64,000 nt of DNA from an uncultured Roseateles sp. (GCF_945956965.1 NZ_CAMFJS010000020.1:1-64000), one strand, 5' to 3'. Shown: positions 1 to 8,269, counted from the stretch's first letter. The notes: generated by a model from the letters alone, not told the origin. Program-made: numbers and translations.

Positions 1-332
1 GCCACCATCGCCTGCATTTCGCCGGTCATGCCGTCGAGGGTCAGGTCTTGCTAGACACCCTGCAAACGCTGAGCGGCCGGCGTCTGCAAGTGCGTGATCT
101 GCCCTGGGGCTTGATGAAACTGGGCGGCTTGGTGATGCCGTCCTGGCGGGCCGTGGTCGAAATGCGCTATCTCTGGGATCGCCCGCATCAGCTGCTGGAC
201 AACGAACTACGCGCCCTGATCGGCACGCCGCCTCACACGCCCCTGGATCAAGCCTTACGCATGAGCATTCCAGCGCTGCAGCCTGCCGCCACCGCCTTGA
301 CCCTCAATGTCAAAGCCAAGCTCAGCCCATGA
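1..332 (+). CDS. NAD-dependent epimerase/dehydratase family protein, C-terminal part (cut by window start)
   Basis: An open frame runs from the first bases of the window (first whole codon at 3) to a TGA at 330-332, giving 109 residues. The segment starting HRLHFAGHAV, followed by LPWGLMKL and EMRYLWDRP, resembles the C-terminal region of NAD(P)-dependent extended SDR/epimerase proteins, where the residues after the Rossmann domain form the substrate lid. The nucleotide-binding GxxGxxG motif must lie upstream and cannot be checked. The stop overlaps the next start codon (ATGA), so the two genes are probably translated together. The family call rests only on the C-terminal portion. Confidence 0.5.
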   Translation, partial: HHRLHFAGHAVEGQVLLDTLQTLSGRRLQVRDLPWGLMKLGGLVMPSWRAVVEMRYLWDRPHQLLDNELRALIGTPPHTPLDQALRMSIPALQPAATALTLNVKAKLSP

Positions 333-829
333 TTCACCGCGAACGCCTGTGCGCCAGCCTGGAGGGTGACTTCGTCGTTTTCCTGATCGGCATGCGCATC
401 AACAAACCCTGGCTGCTGCACAAATGGTGGCCCGTCGCCTCGGCCATGCCGCGCATGCTGCGGGAGTTGCATCAAAAGCCGGAGTTGGGCCTGATGCATT
501 CGGAGATGTGGTTCTCCCGAACCACGCTGATGCTGCAGTACTGGCGCTCCATGGACCAGCTATTGGCCTATGCCAAACACCGCGACCAGCAACATTTGCC
601 GGCCTGGGCCGCTTTCAACAAGGCGGTAGGCACGGACGGCACCGTGGGCATCTGGCATGAGACCTATGCCATCCAGCCCGGCAGCGCTGAAAGCGTCTAC
701 GTCAATATGCCAGCCTTCGGGCTGGGCTGCACCGGAAAGCTGATTCCGGCCAAGGGGCCATGGGCCTCAGCGAAACAACGCTTGGCTGCCGCTCAGGACA
801 AGCTGCGGCCGGAACACCATGGGCGGTGA
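329..829 (+). CDS. DUF4188 domain-containing protein (monooxygenase-like fold)
   Basis: 166 residues. The segments VFLIGMRINKPWLLHKWWPV, LGLMHSEMWF and LLQYWRSMDQL (here LMLQYWRSMDQL), and the ending around WHETY, match the DUF4188 family, which has the dimeric alpha-beta barrel fold of small heme-degrading or antibiotic monooxygenases. The biochemical activity of the family is not established. The start overlaps the stop of the preceding epimerase-like gene by 4 bp (ATGA), implying co-translation and possibly a shared oxidoreductive role. No signal peptide or membrane segment is visible, so it is probably cytoplasmic. Confidence 0.72.
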   Translation: MIHRERLCASLEGDFVVFLIGMRINKPWLLHKWWPVASAMPRMLRELHQKPELGLMHSEMWFSRTTLMLQYWRSMDQLLAYAKHRDQQHLPAWAAFNKAVGTDGTVGIWHETYAIQPGSAESVYVNMPAFGLGCTGKLIPAKGPWASAKQRLAAAQDKLRPEHHGR

Positions 830-995
830 CAAGCGCGCAGCTTCACAATTCCTTACCTTTGCAAAGTCATCCGGGTCGCTCTGCTCAACGTTGAACCTGC
901 AACGCGACGCTGAGGATGCTCACAAGCGGGGCCACACACCCTCCTCACATCGCGCCCAGGCATTGTCGCCAGCACTCTGATAAGGATGAAAGTCT

Positions 996-1322
996 ATGCA
1001 CCCGATCGCTCGCAGCCTCACCGTCTTGACCATTGCCGCTCTCAGTAGCTGGGCCCAAGCCGGGACCAATACGCCCACTATTGACCAGCGCGAAGCCAAG
1101 CAACAAGCCCGCATTGCCGAAGGCGCCGGGTCAGGCGCACTGACCGCCCGGGAAACGCAACACCTGGAACGCGAACAAGCCCACATCAACGCCACCGAAG
1201 CGCAGGCTAAGGCTGATGGCAAGGTGACCCATAAAGAGCGCCAAAAGCTGCATGCCATGCAAGACAAAGCCAGCCATGACATCCAGCACGCCAAACACAA
1301 TGGCAAGGTCGCCGGGCATTAA
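996..1322 (+). CDS. Small secreted hypothetical protein, charged and helical
   Basis: 108 residues. An N-terminal signal peptide is followed by a probable cleavage after SSWAQA. The mature part is short, very rich in Lys, Glu, Gln, His and Ala, and contains two similar helical segments (around REAKQQARIAEG and REQAHINATEAQAK), the second followed by DGKVTHKERQKL. A purine-rich AAGGATG lies just upstream of the start. I do not recognise a characterised function. Similar small periplasmic helical proteins are common in Burkholderiales. It stands alone, convergent with rsmI. Confidence 0.6.
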   Translation: MHPIARSLTVLTIAALSSWAQAGTNTPTIDQREAKQQARIAEGAGSGALTARETQHLEREQAHINATEAQAKADGKVTHKERQKLHAMQDKASHDIQHAKHNGKVAGH

Positions 1323-1350
1323 ACCCCAGGCCTAGCACTTAAGCCAAGCG

Positions 1351-1386
1351 GCCCGCCTCGACCTCAGTCGGCGCGGGCTTTCTTTT
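1351..1386 (+). terminator. Possible rho-independent terminator
   Basis: GCCCGC (1351-1356) pairs with GCGGGC (1373-1378), and TTTCTTTT follows on the plus strand. The site lies after the small secreted gene and overlaps the 3' end of the convergent rsmI. The stem is only 6 bp with a long loop, so the call is weak. Confidence 0.38.
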
Positions 1387-2260
1387 GGGCCAGCGCCCAT
1401 TCATACAAGGCATTGCGCGGCGCGCCGCTGATCTCAGCCGCCAGGCTAACGGCCTGTTTCAAGGGTAAGTCAGCCAGGAGTAGGCCCAAGATCCGCAAGG
1501 CTTCGGCCGGCAGTTCAGCCTCAGCAGCAGCCGCGGCCTTTTGCGCATGCAGCACCAGCACAAACTCGCCCCGCTCACGCTGGCTGTCGGCCTCCATCCA
1601 GGCCGGCAGATCGGCGGCGGGGGCGGTGTAAACGGTCTCGAACTGCTTGGTCAGCTCGCGGCACACAGTCACTTTTTGCTGCGGGCAGAGCTCGGCCAGC
1701 AAGGCGATCAAGGCCTTGATGCGATGCGGCGCTTCAAACAAGACCTGGCTGCGCGGGCTGGCGCACAGGGCTGAAAGCGCGGTGCGGCGCTCCGCCGTTT
1801 TTGTGGGCAAGAAGCCGGCAAACTCGAAACCCTGGGCCTGGGCATCGCCGGCCACGCTCAGCGCGGTCACCGTGCTGCTGACGCCGGGCACCGGGAAGAC
1901 GCGCAAGCCAGCCGCAGCGACGGCTGCCACCAGCACCGCGCCGGGGTCAGAAATGGCGGGCGTGCCGGCATCGCTGATGTAGGCAATGCGCTCGCCTTGC
2001 TGCAGGCGCGCGACCAGGCTCGCCGCGCCTTCGTGCTCGTTGTGCTGATGCAGGGCGATCAAGGGCTTGTGCAGGCCCAGGTGGCGCAAGAGACCGCCGC
2101 TGACGCGCGTGTCTTCGCAAGCCACCGCATCCACCAGACTGAGGACATGGGCGGCGCGGAATGTCAGGTCGGCCAGATTGCCAATCGGGGTGGCCAACAC
2201 ATAGAGTGTGGAGGCGGGGTACTGTTGGCCGCCTGCGGCAGCAGCGGCCGCGGCCAGCAT
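1364..2260 (-). CDS. rsmI: 16S rRNA (cytidine(1402)-2'-O)-methyltransferase
   Basis: 298 residues from the ATG at 2260; a longer in-frame extension reaches 2410 but is Arg-rich and overlaps yraN, so it was rejected. The tetrapyrrole-methylase fold shows the RsmI signatures LYVLATPIGNLADLTFRA near the N terminus, CEDTRVSGGLL, YISDAGTPAISDPG, and the C-terminal helix region with PRNALYEWAL. RsmI methylates the 2'-OH of C1402 in the decoding centre of 16S rRNA using SAM. It is divergent from yraN with about 28 bp between starts, as in other proteobacteria, where lpoA often lies between them; here lpoA is absent. No clear ribosome binding site helps fix the start (GTG at 2272 is an alternative). 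Confidence 0.93.
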   Translation of the reverse strand: MLAAAAAAAGGQQYPASTLYVLATPIGNLADLTFRAAHVLSLVDAVACEDTRVSGGLLRHLGLHKPLIALHQHNEHEGAASLVARLQQGERIAYISDAGTPAISDPGAVLVAAVAAAGLRVFPVPGVSSTVTALSVAGDAQAQGFEFAGFLPTKTAERRTALSALCASPRSQVLFEAPHRIKALIALLAELCPQQKVTVCRELTKQFETVYTAPAADLPAWMEADSQRERGEFVLVLHAQKAAAAAEAELPAEALRILGLLLADLPLKQAVSLAAEISGAPRNALYEWALAQKKARAD

Positions 2261-2288
2261 CGTCGATGACACGGAGGCATTGCCAGCA

Positions 2289-2690
2289 ATGTTGTTCAAG
2301 TGGAGTGCTTCCAGTAGTTCGTCTGAGTTGTCCAAGCCGCGTGGCGAGGCGGCCGAGGACCGCGCTTTGCACCATCTGCTGCGCCAGGGTCTGCGCCTGG
2401 TGCAGCGCAATTATCGGGTCGCTGCCGGGCCGCGGGCGCGCGGCGGAGAAATCGATCTGATCATGCAAGACAGCGCGGGCACCCTGATCTTCATCGAAGT
2501 GCGCTCCCGCTGCGATGCCTCTCACGGCGGCGCGGCCGCCAGCGTCACCCCCGCCAAGCAGCGCCGGCTGATCTACGCCGCCCAGCATTTCTTGCTCAGC
2601 CAGGCCACGCCGCCGCCCTGCCGCTTCGACGTCGTAGCCATGGACGGCGAGCAGATTGAGTGGCTCAAGGCCGCGTTTGATGCGGCCTGA
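2289..2690 (+). CDS. yraN: UPF0102 family protein YraN
   Basis: 133 residues from the ATG at 2289; an in-frame upstream extension to 2208 overlaps rsmI and is low-complexity alanine, so it was rejected. The endonuclease-like UPF0102 core is visible: RGEAAEDRALHHLLRQG, NYRVAAGPRARGGEIDLIM, LIFIEVRSR, then VTPAKQRRLIYAAQHFL and CRFDVVAM. The D...E-x-R pattern fits the Holliday-junction-resolvase-like fold of the family. No firm biochemical function is known. It begins the rightward yraN / SIS-domain / BON-lipoprotein line, the same order as yraN-diaA-dolP in E. coli. Confidence 0.9.
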   Translation: MLFKWSASSSSSELSKPRGEAAEDRALHHLLRQGLRLVQRNYRVAAGPRARGGEIDLIMQDSAGTLIFIEVRSRCDASHGGAAASVTPAKQRRLIYAAQHFLLSQATPPPCRFDVVAMDGEQIEWLKAAFDAA

Positions 2691-2797
2691 GTTCGCGCGC
2701 TTTTGAGCGCCGGGCGACGCAGCCCGGCAATAGTCCGTTACAGCCTCCTGCTGCGCAGGCATCGAGGGTTTGCAGGGAAGCCTTATGATCCCGCCCC

Positions 2798-3370
2798 ATG
2801 CTAGAGCAACGCATCCAACAACAATTCTTCGAAAGCGCCGACCTGCTGTACCAAGCGGCCGAGAACCTTTCCCGCCCCTTGTCCACAGCCGCGCAAATGC
2901 TGATCGACGGCATCACCAGCGGTGGCCGGGTGCTGTGTTGCGGCCTGGGGCTGTCCAGCCTGGATGCGCAATACATGGCCGCCTTGTTGGTGGGCCGCTT
3001 CGAACAAGACCGCCCTGGCCTCGCCGCCTGGGCGCTGGACGCCCAAGCCCATGGCAGCAGCCCCGACGCGGCCCTGTGCCGCCAAGTGCAAAGCCTGGGC
3101 CACCCCGGCGACCTGCTGCTGGTGTTTGAATCAGCCGCCTCGCAGCTGGGCCATTGGGCGCCGGTGCTGGAAGCGGCGCATGCCCAGGACATGTGCGTGA
3201 TCGCCATCACCGGCAGCACGACCGACGAACTGCGTGGCCTGCTGCAAGACACCGATGTGCAGATCCGCATCCCCCATTCCCGCCCGGCCCGCGTGGCCGA
3301 GTCGCACCGCCTGCTGGCGCATTGCCTGTGCGACGCAGTTGACCTGCAATTGCTGGGCGATGGCGAGTAA
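2798..3370 (+). CDS. SIS domain protein, DiaA/GmhA-like (diverged)
   Basis: 190 residues. Position between yraN and dolP, length, the N terminus MLEQRIQQQFFESADLL and the run LDAQYMAALLVGRFEQDRPG all match DiaA, the SIS-domain tetramer that binds DnaA and promotes replication initiation in E. coli. The match breaks down at the ligand loops. The usual GNGGSA loop reads GLGLSS here, and the usual STSGNS phosphate-binding loop reads FESAASQ. The SIS fold appears kept but sugar-phosphate binding is probably lost. That is compatible with a structural DnaA-binding role, which is inferred from context only. Confidence 0.75.
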   Translation: MLEQRIQQQFFESADLLYQAAENLSRPLSTAAQMLIDGITSGGRVLCCGLGLSSLDAQYMAALLVGRFEQDRPGLAAWALDAQAHGSSPDAALCRQVQSLGHPGDLLLVFESAASQLGHWAPVLEAAHAQDMCVIAITGSTTDELRGLLQDTDVQIRIPHSRPARVAESHRLLAHCLCDAVDLQLLGDGE

Positions 3371-3428
3371 TCAGCCAATCCCTTCCGTACACCCGACCGC
3401 TCACCCCACGACCCCGAAATCGCCCACC

Positions 3429-4058
3429 ATGCCCAAACGCCTGCCCGCTTTGCTTCCCCGTTATGCCCTGGTTTTTGCTGCACTGGCCGCCGGCCTGGCC
3501 AGCACCGGCTGCGCGCCGCTGGTGATTGGCGGCGCCATGGTGGGCGGCGCCTTGGTGGCGACTGACCGCCGCACCTCCGGCGCCCAGGTGGAAGATCAAG
3601 GCATCGAGTACAAAGCCGCCAGCCAGGTGCGTGAGAACTTTGGCGGCAATGCCCACATCAGCATCAATAGCTATAACCGCCTGGTCTTGCTGACCGGCGA
3701 GATGGCCACGGAAGAAGACAAGGCCAAGCTGGAAAGCGTGGTCAGCAAGGTCGACAACGTGCGCACCGTGCTGAATGAAGTGGCGGTGGCGCCCATCAGC
3801 TCGCTGGGCAGCCGCTCCAACGATCTGGTGATCGCGGGCAAGGTCAAGGCCACGCTAGTGGACGCGCCCGATCTGCTGTCCAACGCTTTTTACGTGGTGG
3901 TGGAGCGGGAGGTGGTCTACCTGATGGGCCGTGTCACCGAGCGCGAATCCAAGCGCGCGGCGGAGCTGACGCGTGGCGTCAGCGGCGTGAAAAAAGTCGT
4001 GCGAGCCTTCGAGATCATCAGCGAAGACGAGTTGGCGCGCATCACGCCCAAAAAGTAG
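3429..4058 (+). CDS. dolP: BON domain lipoprotein, DolP family
   Basis: 209 residues from the ATG at 3429; an in-frame extension to 3234 overlaps the previous gene and was rejected. The lipoprotein signal ends in LASTGC, a good lipobox, so it should be lipidated and sent to the outer membrane. Two BON domains follow: one around ISINSYNRLVLLTGEM (about residues 75-130) and one around VEREVVYLMGRVTERES (about 155-200). In E. coli DolP (YraP) supports outer-membrane integrity and the BAM complex at division sites. It is last in the yraN/diaA-like/dolP line. Confidence 0.88.
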   Translation: MPKRLPALLPRYALVFAALAAGLASTGCAPLVIGGAMVGGALVATDRRTSGAQVEDQGIEYKAASQVRENFGGNAHISINSYNRLVLLTGEMATEEDKAKLESVVSKVDNVRTVLNEVAVAPISSLGSRSNDLVIAGKVKATLVDAPDLLSNAFYVVVEREVVYLMGRVTERESKRAAELTRGVSGVKKVVRAFEIISEDELARITPKK

Positions 4059-4090
4059 TCGCCCCTGGTCCGGGCAAAGCCCTCCGGACC

Positions 4091-4182
4091 ATCCCCCGAG
4101 GGGATGCCGATGATCGCGGGGGTGGCCCCGCGATCACATCGGCTCAAGCCAACCTTGGGGCGGCCCGGCGGTCGGCTTGAGC
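4091..4182. terminator. Three consecutive hairpins between convergent genes
   Basis: In the 150 bp between dolP and the convergent dehydrogenase gene lie three stem-loops: ATCCCC/GGGGAT at 4091-4105; an 11-bp perfect stem (4111-4121 with 4126-4136, loop GTGG); and GCTCAAGCC (4142-4150) with GGCTTGAGC (4174-4182). None has a following T-run, so this is a terminator-like or mRNA-stabilising cluster rather than a canonical intrinsic terminator. Confidence 0.5.
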
Positions 4183-4208
4183 TACAGACGGACGTAAGCC
4201 GCCCCCGC

Positions 4209-5114
4209 TCATTTGAGTCGGGTGATCAGGCTAGAGGTATCCCAGCGCTGCCCGCCTTGCACCTGCACATCGGCGTAAAACTGATCAACCAGGGCCGTCA
4301 CCGGCAGGCGGGCGCCGTTGCGGCGGGCTTCGTCCAGCACCAGGCCGAGGTCTTTGCGCATCCAGTCAACGGCAAAGCCGAAGTTGAACTGCTTGTCCAC
4401 CATGGTCTTGCCGCGGTTGTCCATCTGCCAGCTTTGCGCGGCGCCTTTGCCGATCACGTCCAGCACCTGCTTCATGTCCAGGCCGGCTTTTTCACCGAAG
4501 GCAATCGCCTCGGCCAAGCCCTGCACCAGGCCGGCAATGCAAATCTGATTGACCATCTTGGCCAATTGCCCGGCACCTGACTCGCCCACCCGAGTCACCG
4601 CCTTGGCCATGGCCAGGGTCACCGGCTGAATGCGCTCGAAAGGCGCGGCGTCACCACCGCACATCACCGTCAAAGCGCCATTGACCGCGCCCGCTTGGCC
4701 GCCGGACACCGGTGCGTCCAAAAAGTGCAGGCCCAGCGCCAGCGCCGCAGCGTGCAGCTCACGCGCCACTTCAGCGGAAGCGGTGGTGTGGTCGGCAAAA
4801 ATGGCGCCGGCCTTCATGCCTTTGAAGGCGCCATGCTCGCCCAGCACCACGGCGCGCAGATCATCGTCATTGCCCACGCAGGCAAACACGATGTCGGCCC
4901 CAGCCGCCGCAAGCGCTGGGGTGGCAGCGGCGCGGCCACCGTACTCGGCCACCCAGGCCTGGGCCTTGGCGGCAGTGCGGTTGTAGACCGTCACGCTGTG
5001 GCCGGCGCGAGCCAAGTGGCCCGCCATCGGGTAGCCCATCACGCCCAAGCCCAAAAAGGCGACGTGGAGGCTGGGAATGGCGTCGTAACTGCGAATCGGA
5101 GCGGCTGCGTTCAT
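4209..5114 (-). CDS. NAD(P)-dependent beta-hydroxyacid dehydrogenase (3-hydroxyisobutyrate / tartronate semialdehyde reductase family)
   Basis: 301 residues. The Rossmann motif HVAFLGLGVMGYPMAGHLA starts at about residue 17. DAPVSGGQAGAVNGAL is the substrate-binding signature, GQLAKMVNQ carries the catalytic lysine (GxxxKxxxN), and the C-terminal helical domain includes FAVDWMRKDLGL. These proteins interconvert small 3-hydroxy acids and their semialdehydes using NAD(P)H; the exact substrate cannot be read from sequence. It starts only 5 bp after the pilU stop, so it is probably the last gene of the pilT-pilU transcript, though no functional link to pili is known to me. Confidence 0.85.
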   Translation of the reverse strand: MNAAAPIRSYDAIPSLHVAFLGLGVMGYPMAGHLARAGHSVTVYNRTAAKAQAWVAEYGGRAAATPALAAAGADIVFACVGNDDDLRAVVLGEHGAFKGMKAGAIFADHTTASAEVARELHAAALALGLHFLDAPVSGGQAGAVNGALTVMCGGDAAPFERIQPVTLAMAKAVTRVGESGAGQLAKMVNQICIAGLVQGLAEAIAFGEKAGLDMKQVLDVIGKGAAQSWQMDNRGKTMVDKQFNFGFAVDWMRKDLGLVLDEARRNGARLPVTALVDQFYADVQVQGGQRWDTSSLITRLK

Positions 5115-5119
5115 GGTGT

Positions 5120-6256
5120 TTACAGAATGGTGAAGTGTTCGGTGCCGGAGGAGATATCGCCGGCGCGCGCGCGCTCGCTATTGAGCTTGATCTGCAGGCG
5201 CAGGTCGTTGACCGAATCGGCATTGCGCAGCGCGTCTTCGTAAGTGACCTTGCCCAGCTCGTAAAGATCGAACAGGGCCTGGTCAAAGGTCTGCATGCCT
5301 TGCTCGCGCGAGCGCTTCATGATTTCCTTGATCTCGCCCACCTCGCCCTTGAAGATCAGGTCCGAGATCAGCGGCGAATTCAGCATGATCTCCACCGCCG
5401 CCACCCGGCCCTTGCCCTCGCGGCGCGGCAGCAGGCGCTGCGACACCAGGGCGCGCAGATTCAGCGACAAGTCCATCAAGAGCTGCGCACGGCGCTCTTC
5501 AGGGAAGAAGTTGATGATGCGGTCCAGCGCCTGGTTGGCGCTATTGGCGTGCAGGGTGGCCATGCAGAGGTGACCGGTTTCGGCAAAGGCCACGGCGTGT
5601 TCCATGGTCTCGCGGTCGCGCAACTCGCCCATCAAGATCACATCAGGCGCCTGGCGCAGCGAGTTCTTCAGCGCCATCTCCCAGCTGTCGGTGTCGATGC
5701 CGACCTCGCGCTGGCTGACGATGCAGTTCTTGTGCGGATGCACAAACTCAACCGGGTCTTCGATGGTGATGATGTGGCCGAAGGTGGTGGCATTGCGCTC
5801 ATCGATCATGGCGGCCAGCGTGGTGCTCTTGCCGGAGCCGGTGGCGCCAACCACGATCACCAAGCCGCGCTTGAACTGCACCACATCGCGCAGCACTGGC
5901 GGCAGCTCCAGCGAATTGATGCTGGGCAGGCTGGCCGGAATGGTCCGCAGCACGAGGCCCACGCAGCCCTGCTGCAAAAAGGCATTGACGCGGAAGCGCC
6001 CGATGCCCTGCGGCGAGATGGCGAAGTTGCATTCCTTGTTGCGCTCGAACTCGGCCGCCTGCTTGTCGTTCATGATGGCGCGGGCCAGCTGCAAAGTGTG
6101 CTGGCCGGTCAGCGGCTGGGGCGAGACCTTGGTGACCTTGCCGTCCACCTTGACAGCGGGCGGGAACTCGGCGGTCAGGAACAAGTCCGAGCCCTTGCGC
6201 GACAACATCAGGCGCAGCAAGTCGTTGATGAATTTGGTGGCCTGATCACGTTCCAT
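5120..6256 (-). CDS. pilU: Type IV pilus retraction ATPase PilU
   Basis: 378 residues from the ATG at 6256, which has AGAGGA just upstream; an in-frame extension to 6286 lacks such a site. Walker A is GATGSGKSTT, followed by the Asp box (IITIEDPVEF), Walker B (DVILMGELRD) and the His box (GHLCMATLHANS). It lacks the AIRNLIRE signature of PilT, having LISDLIFKGE at that place, and carries a longer C-terminal tail, both typical of PilU. PilU is the accessory cytoplasmic hexameric motor that works with PilT to retract type IV pili. It lies directly downstream of pilT on the same strand. Confidence 0.93.
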   Translation of the reverse strand: MERDQATKFINDLLRLMLSRKGSDLFLTAEFPPAVKVDGKVTKVSPQPLTGQHTLQLARAIMNDKQAAEFERNKECNFAISPQGIGRFRVNAFLQQGCVGLVLRTIPASLPSINSLELPPVLRDVVQFKRGLVIVVGATGSGKSTTLAAMIDERNATTFGHIITIEDPVEFVHPHKNCIVSQREVGIDTDSWEMALKNSLRQAPDVILMGELRDRETMEHAVAFAETGHLCMATLHANSANQALDRIINFFPEERRAQLLMDLSLNLRALVSQRLLPRREGKGRVAAVEIMLNSPLISDLIFKGEVGEIKEIMKRSREQGMQTFDQALFDLYELGKVTYEDALRNADSVNDLRLQIKLNSERARAGDISSGTEHFTIL

Positions 6257-6361
6257 GGAAATCCTCTGCGCCGGTGCAAGACTCAAACCGGCAAACTTTA
6301 AGCCCTGTCAAGCCGACTTATCGCCGGAAAAACGCCCGCCAGGGACACGGGGCGATTGAGC

Positions 6362-6380
6362 GGTGGGCTGCGCGCCCACC
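6362..6380. other. Hairpin between pilT and pilU
   Basis: GGTGGGC (6362-6368) and GCCCACC (6374-6380) form a 7-bp stem with a 5-base loop in the 154-bp space between pilT and pilU. No T-run follows on either strand. It may trim or stabilise the pilT message relative to pilU. Confidence 0.35.
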
Positions 6381-6410
6381 ACGATAGAAACACCGGGGTG
6401 CCGACGCACC

Positions 6411-7454
6411 TCAGCCCGGGAAATTCTCCGGGAACTTGGCCTTGGCGCGAGCCTCGGCGGGAGAAATGATGTTGCGACGCACCAGATCGGTCAGGTTCTG
6501 GTCCAGGGTCTGCATGCCCTGGCTGTTGCCGGTCTGGATGGCCGAGTACATCTGCGCCACCTTGTTCTCGCGGATCAGGTTGCGGATGGCCGAGTTGCCC
6601 AACATGATTTCATGCGCCGCCACCCGGCCCGAGCCGTCCTTGAGCTTGCAAAGGGTCTGCGAGATCACAGCCACCAGCGACTCTGACACCATCGCCCGCA
6701 CCATCTCTTTTTCAGCCGCCGGGAACACGTCCACGATACGGTCCACCGTCTTGGCGGCCGAGCTGGTGTGCAGGGTGCCGAAGACCAAGTGACCGGTTTC
6801 TGCCGCCGTCAGGGCCAGGCGAATGGTTTCCAGGTCACGCATTTCACCCACCAACACCGCGTCCGGGTCTTCACGCAAGGCGGACTTCAGCGCGTTGGCG
6901 AAGCTCATGGTGTGCGGGCCGACTTCGCGCTGGTTGATCAGGCTCTTCTTGGACTCGTGCACGAACTCGATCGGGTCCTCGATGGTCAGGATGTGCCCGT
7001 ACTCGTTCTCGTTCAGGTGGTTGACCATGCCAGCCAGCGTGGTCGACTTGCCCGAACCCGTCGGGCCGGTCACCAGCACCAGGCCGCGCGGGCGCAGGGC
7101 CAGCTCGGCAAAAATCTTCGGCGCGTTGAGCTGCTCCAGCGAGAGGATCTTGCTCGGAATGGTCCGGAACACGGCGCCGGCACCGCGGTTCTGATTGAAG
7201 GCATTGACCCGGAAACGGGCCAGGCCTTGGATCTCGAAGGAGAAGTCCACTTCCAGCGATTCTTCGTAGATCTTGCGCTGGCTGTCATTCATGATGTCGT
7301 ACACCATGTCATGCACCTGGCGGTGTTCCAGTGCCTCGACATTGATGCGGCGCACATCGCCATTAACGCGAATCATCGGCGGCAAACCGGCGGAGAGGTG
7401 CAAGTCCGAGGCCTTGTTCTTGACCGAGAATGCAAGCAGTTGGGTGATGTCCAT
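6411..7454 (-). CDS. pilT: Type IV pilus twitching motility ATPase PilT
   Basis: 347 residues, full length for the family. MDITQLLAFSVKNKASDLHL is the standard N terminus. Walker A GPTGSGKSTT lies at about residues 130-139, followed by the Asp box (ILTIEDPIEFVH), Walker B (AVLVGEMRD), the His box (GHLVFGTLHTSS) and the PilT-specific AIRNLIRENK motif near the C terminus. PilT is the main hexameric retraction motor for type IV pili at the inner membrane, driving twitching and DNA uptake. It is divergent from the YggS-type gene, an arrangement also seen in Pseudomonas and many betaproteobacteria. Confidence 0.96.
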   Translation of the reverse strand: MDITQLLAFSVKNKASDLHLSAGLPPMIRVNGDVRRINVEALEHRQVHDMVYDIMNDSQRKIYEESLEVDFSFEIQGLARFRVNAFNQNRGAGAVFRTIPSKILSLEQLNAPKIFAELALRPRGLVLVTGPTGSGKSTTLAGMVNHLNENEYGHILTIEDPIEFVHESKKSLINQREVGPHTMSFANALKSALREDPDAVLVGEMRDLETIRLALTAAETGHLVFGTLHTSSAAKTVDRIVDVFPAAEKEMVRAMVSESLVAVISQTLCKLKDGSGRVAAHEIMLGNSAIRNLIRENKVAQMYSAIQTGNSQGMQTLDQNLTDLVRRNIISPAEARAKAKFPENFPG

Positions 7455-7504
7455 GACAGGGCAGTCCGCAGTGGAAATTAGAGTGAAGCAGGGGCCGGGC
7501 CATT

Positions 7505-8269
7505 ATGGCGACGATATCGAGCAGGATTCAAAAACAACATCAGCGCATTGCCCAAGCCTGCCATGCCGCCGCGCGGGATGTGCACAGTGTCACGCTGCTG
7601 GTGGTGAGCAAGACATTTCCCGCTGAAGCCGTGCGCGAGGCCTTCGCGGCCGGCGAGCGCCGCTTCGGCGAAAACTATGTCCAAGAAGGCCTGGACAAGA
7701 TCGCCGCGCTGGCCGATTTGCGCGATCAGCTGGAGTGGCATTTGATCGGCCCGCTGCAAAGCAATAAGACCAAACCGGTGGCCGAGCACTTCGACTGGGT
7801 GCACAGCGTGGACCGGCTGAAGATCGCGCAGCGCCTGTCCGAGCAACGCCCGGCGCATCTGCCGCCGCTCAATATCTGCTTGCAGGTCAATATCAGTGGC
7901 GAGGCGAGCAAGAGCGGCGCCAGCCCCGCCGAGGTCCCCGCCCTGGCCCGCGCCGTGGCCGGCCTGCCGCGCCTGCGCTTGCGCGGCCTGATGGCGGTGC
8001 CGGAGCCGGCCGCTGAGTTTGAAGCGCAGCGCCAGCCGCACCGTGCCTTGGCCGCCCTGCAGGCCCAAGTGCAGGCCCACCTCAAGTCTGGGCAGCAAGA
8101 CCTGACCCTCGACACCTTGTCCATGGGCATGAGCGCCGATCTGGAAGCCGCCGTCGCCGAAGGCGCCAGCATGGTGCGCATTGGCTCGGCCATTTTTGGC
8201 AGCCGGGCTGCAAAGCCCGCCCCTGAGGTCAATGCGGAACCTACTGCCGAACCTGACACCGGACATTGA
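7505..8269 (+). CDS. yggS: YggS family pyridoxal phosphate homeostasis protein
   Basis: 254 residues. The single-domain alanine-racemase-like TIM barrel carries the PLP lysine in LLVVSKTFPA (about Lys36). Other family marks are RFGENYVQEGLDK, WHLIGPLQSNK, HSVDRLKIAQ, QVNISGEASKSG, LRGLMAVP and LSMGMSADLEAAVAEGASMVRIGSAIFG (beginning LSMGMSADLE). The protein binds PLP without known catalysis and buffers vitamin B6 and amino-acid metabolism. It diverges from pilT across 50 bp, as is common in proteobacteria. Confidence 0.94.
   Translation: MATISSRIQKQHQRIAQACHAAARDVHSVTLLVVSKTFPAEAVREAFAAGERRFGENYVQEGLDKIAALADLRDQLEWHLIGPLQSNKTKPVAEHFDWVHSVDRLKIAQRLSEQRPAHLPPLNICLQVNISGEASKSGASPAEVPALARAVAGLPRLRLRGLMAVPEPAAEFEAQRQPHRALAALQAQVQAHLKSGQQDLTLDTLSMGMSADLEAAVAEGASMVRIGSAIFGSRAAKPAPEVNAEPTAEPDTGH

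Noticed and set aside
2261-2410. N-terminal extension of RsmI
   Set aside because: It overlaps yraN, is Arg-rich and unlike any RsmI N terminus; the start at 2260 gives the normal family length.
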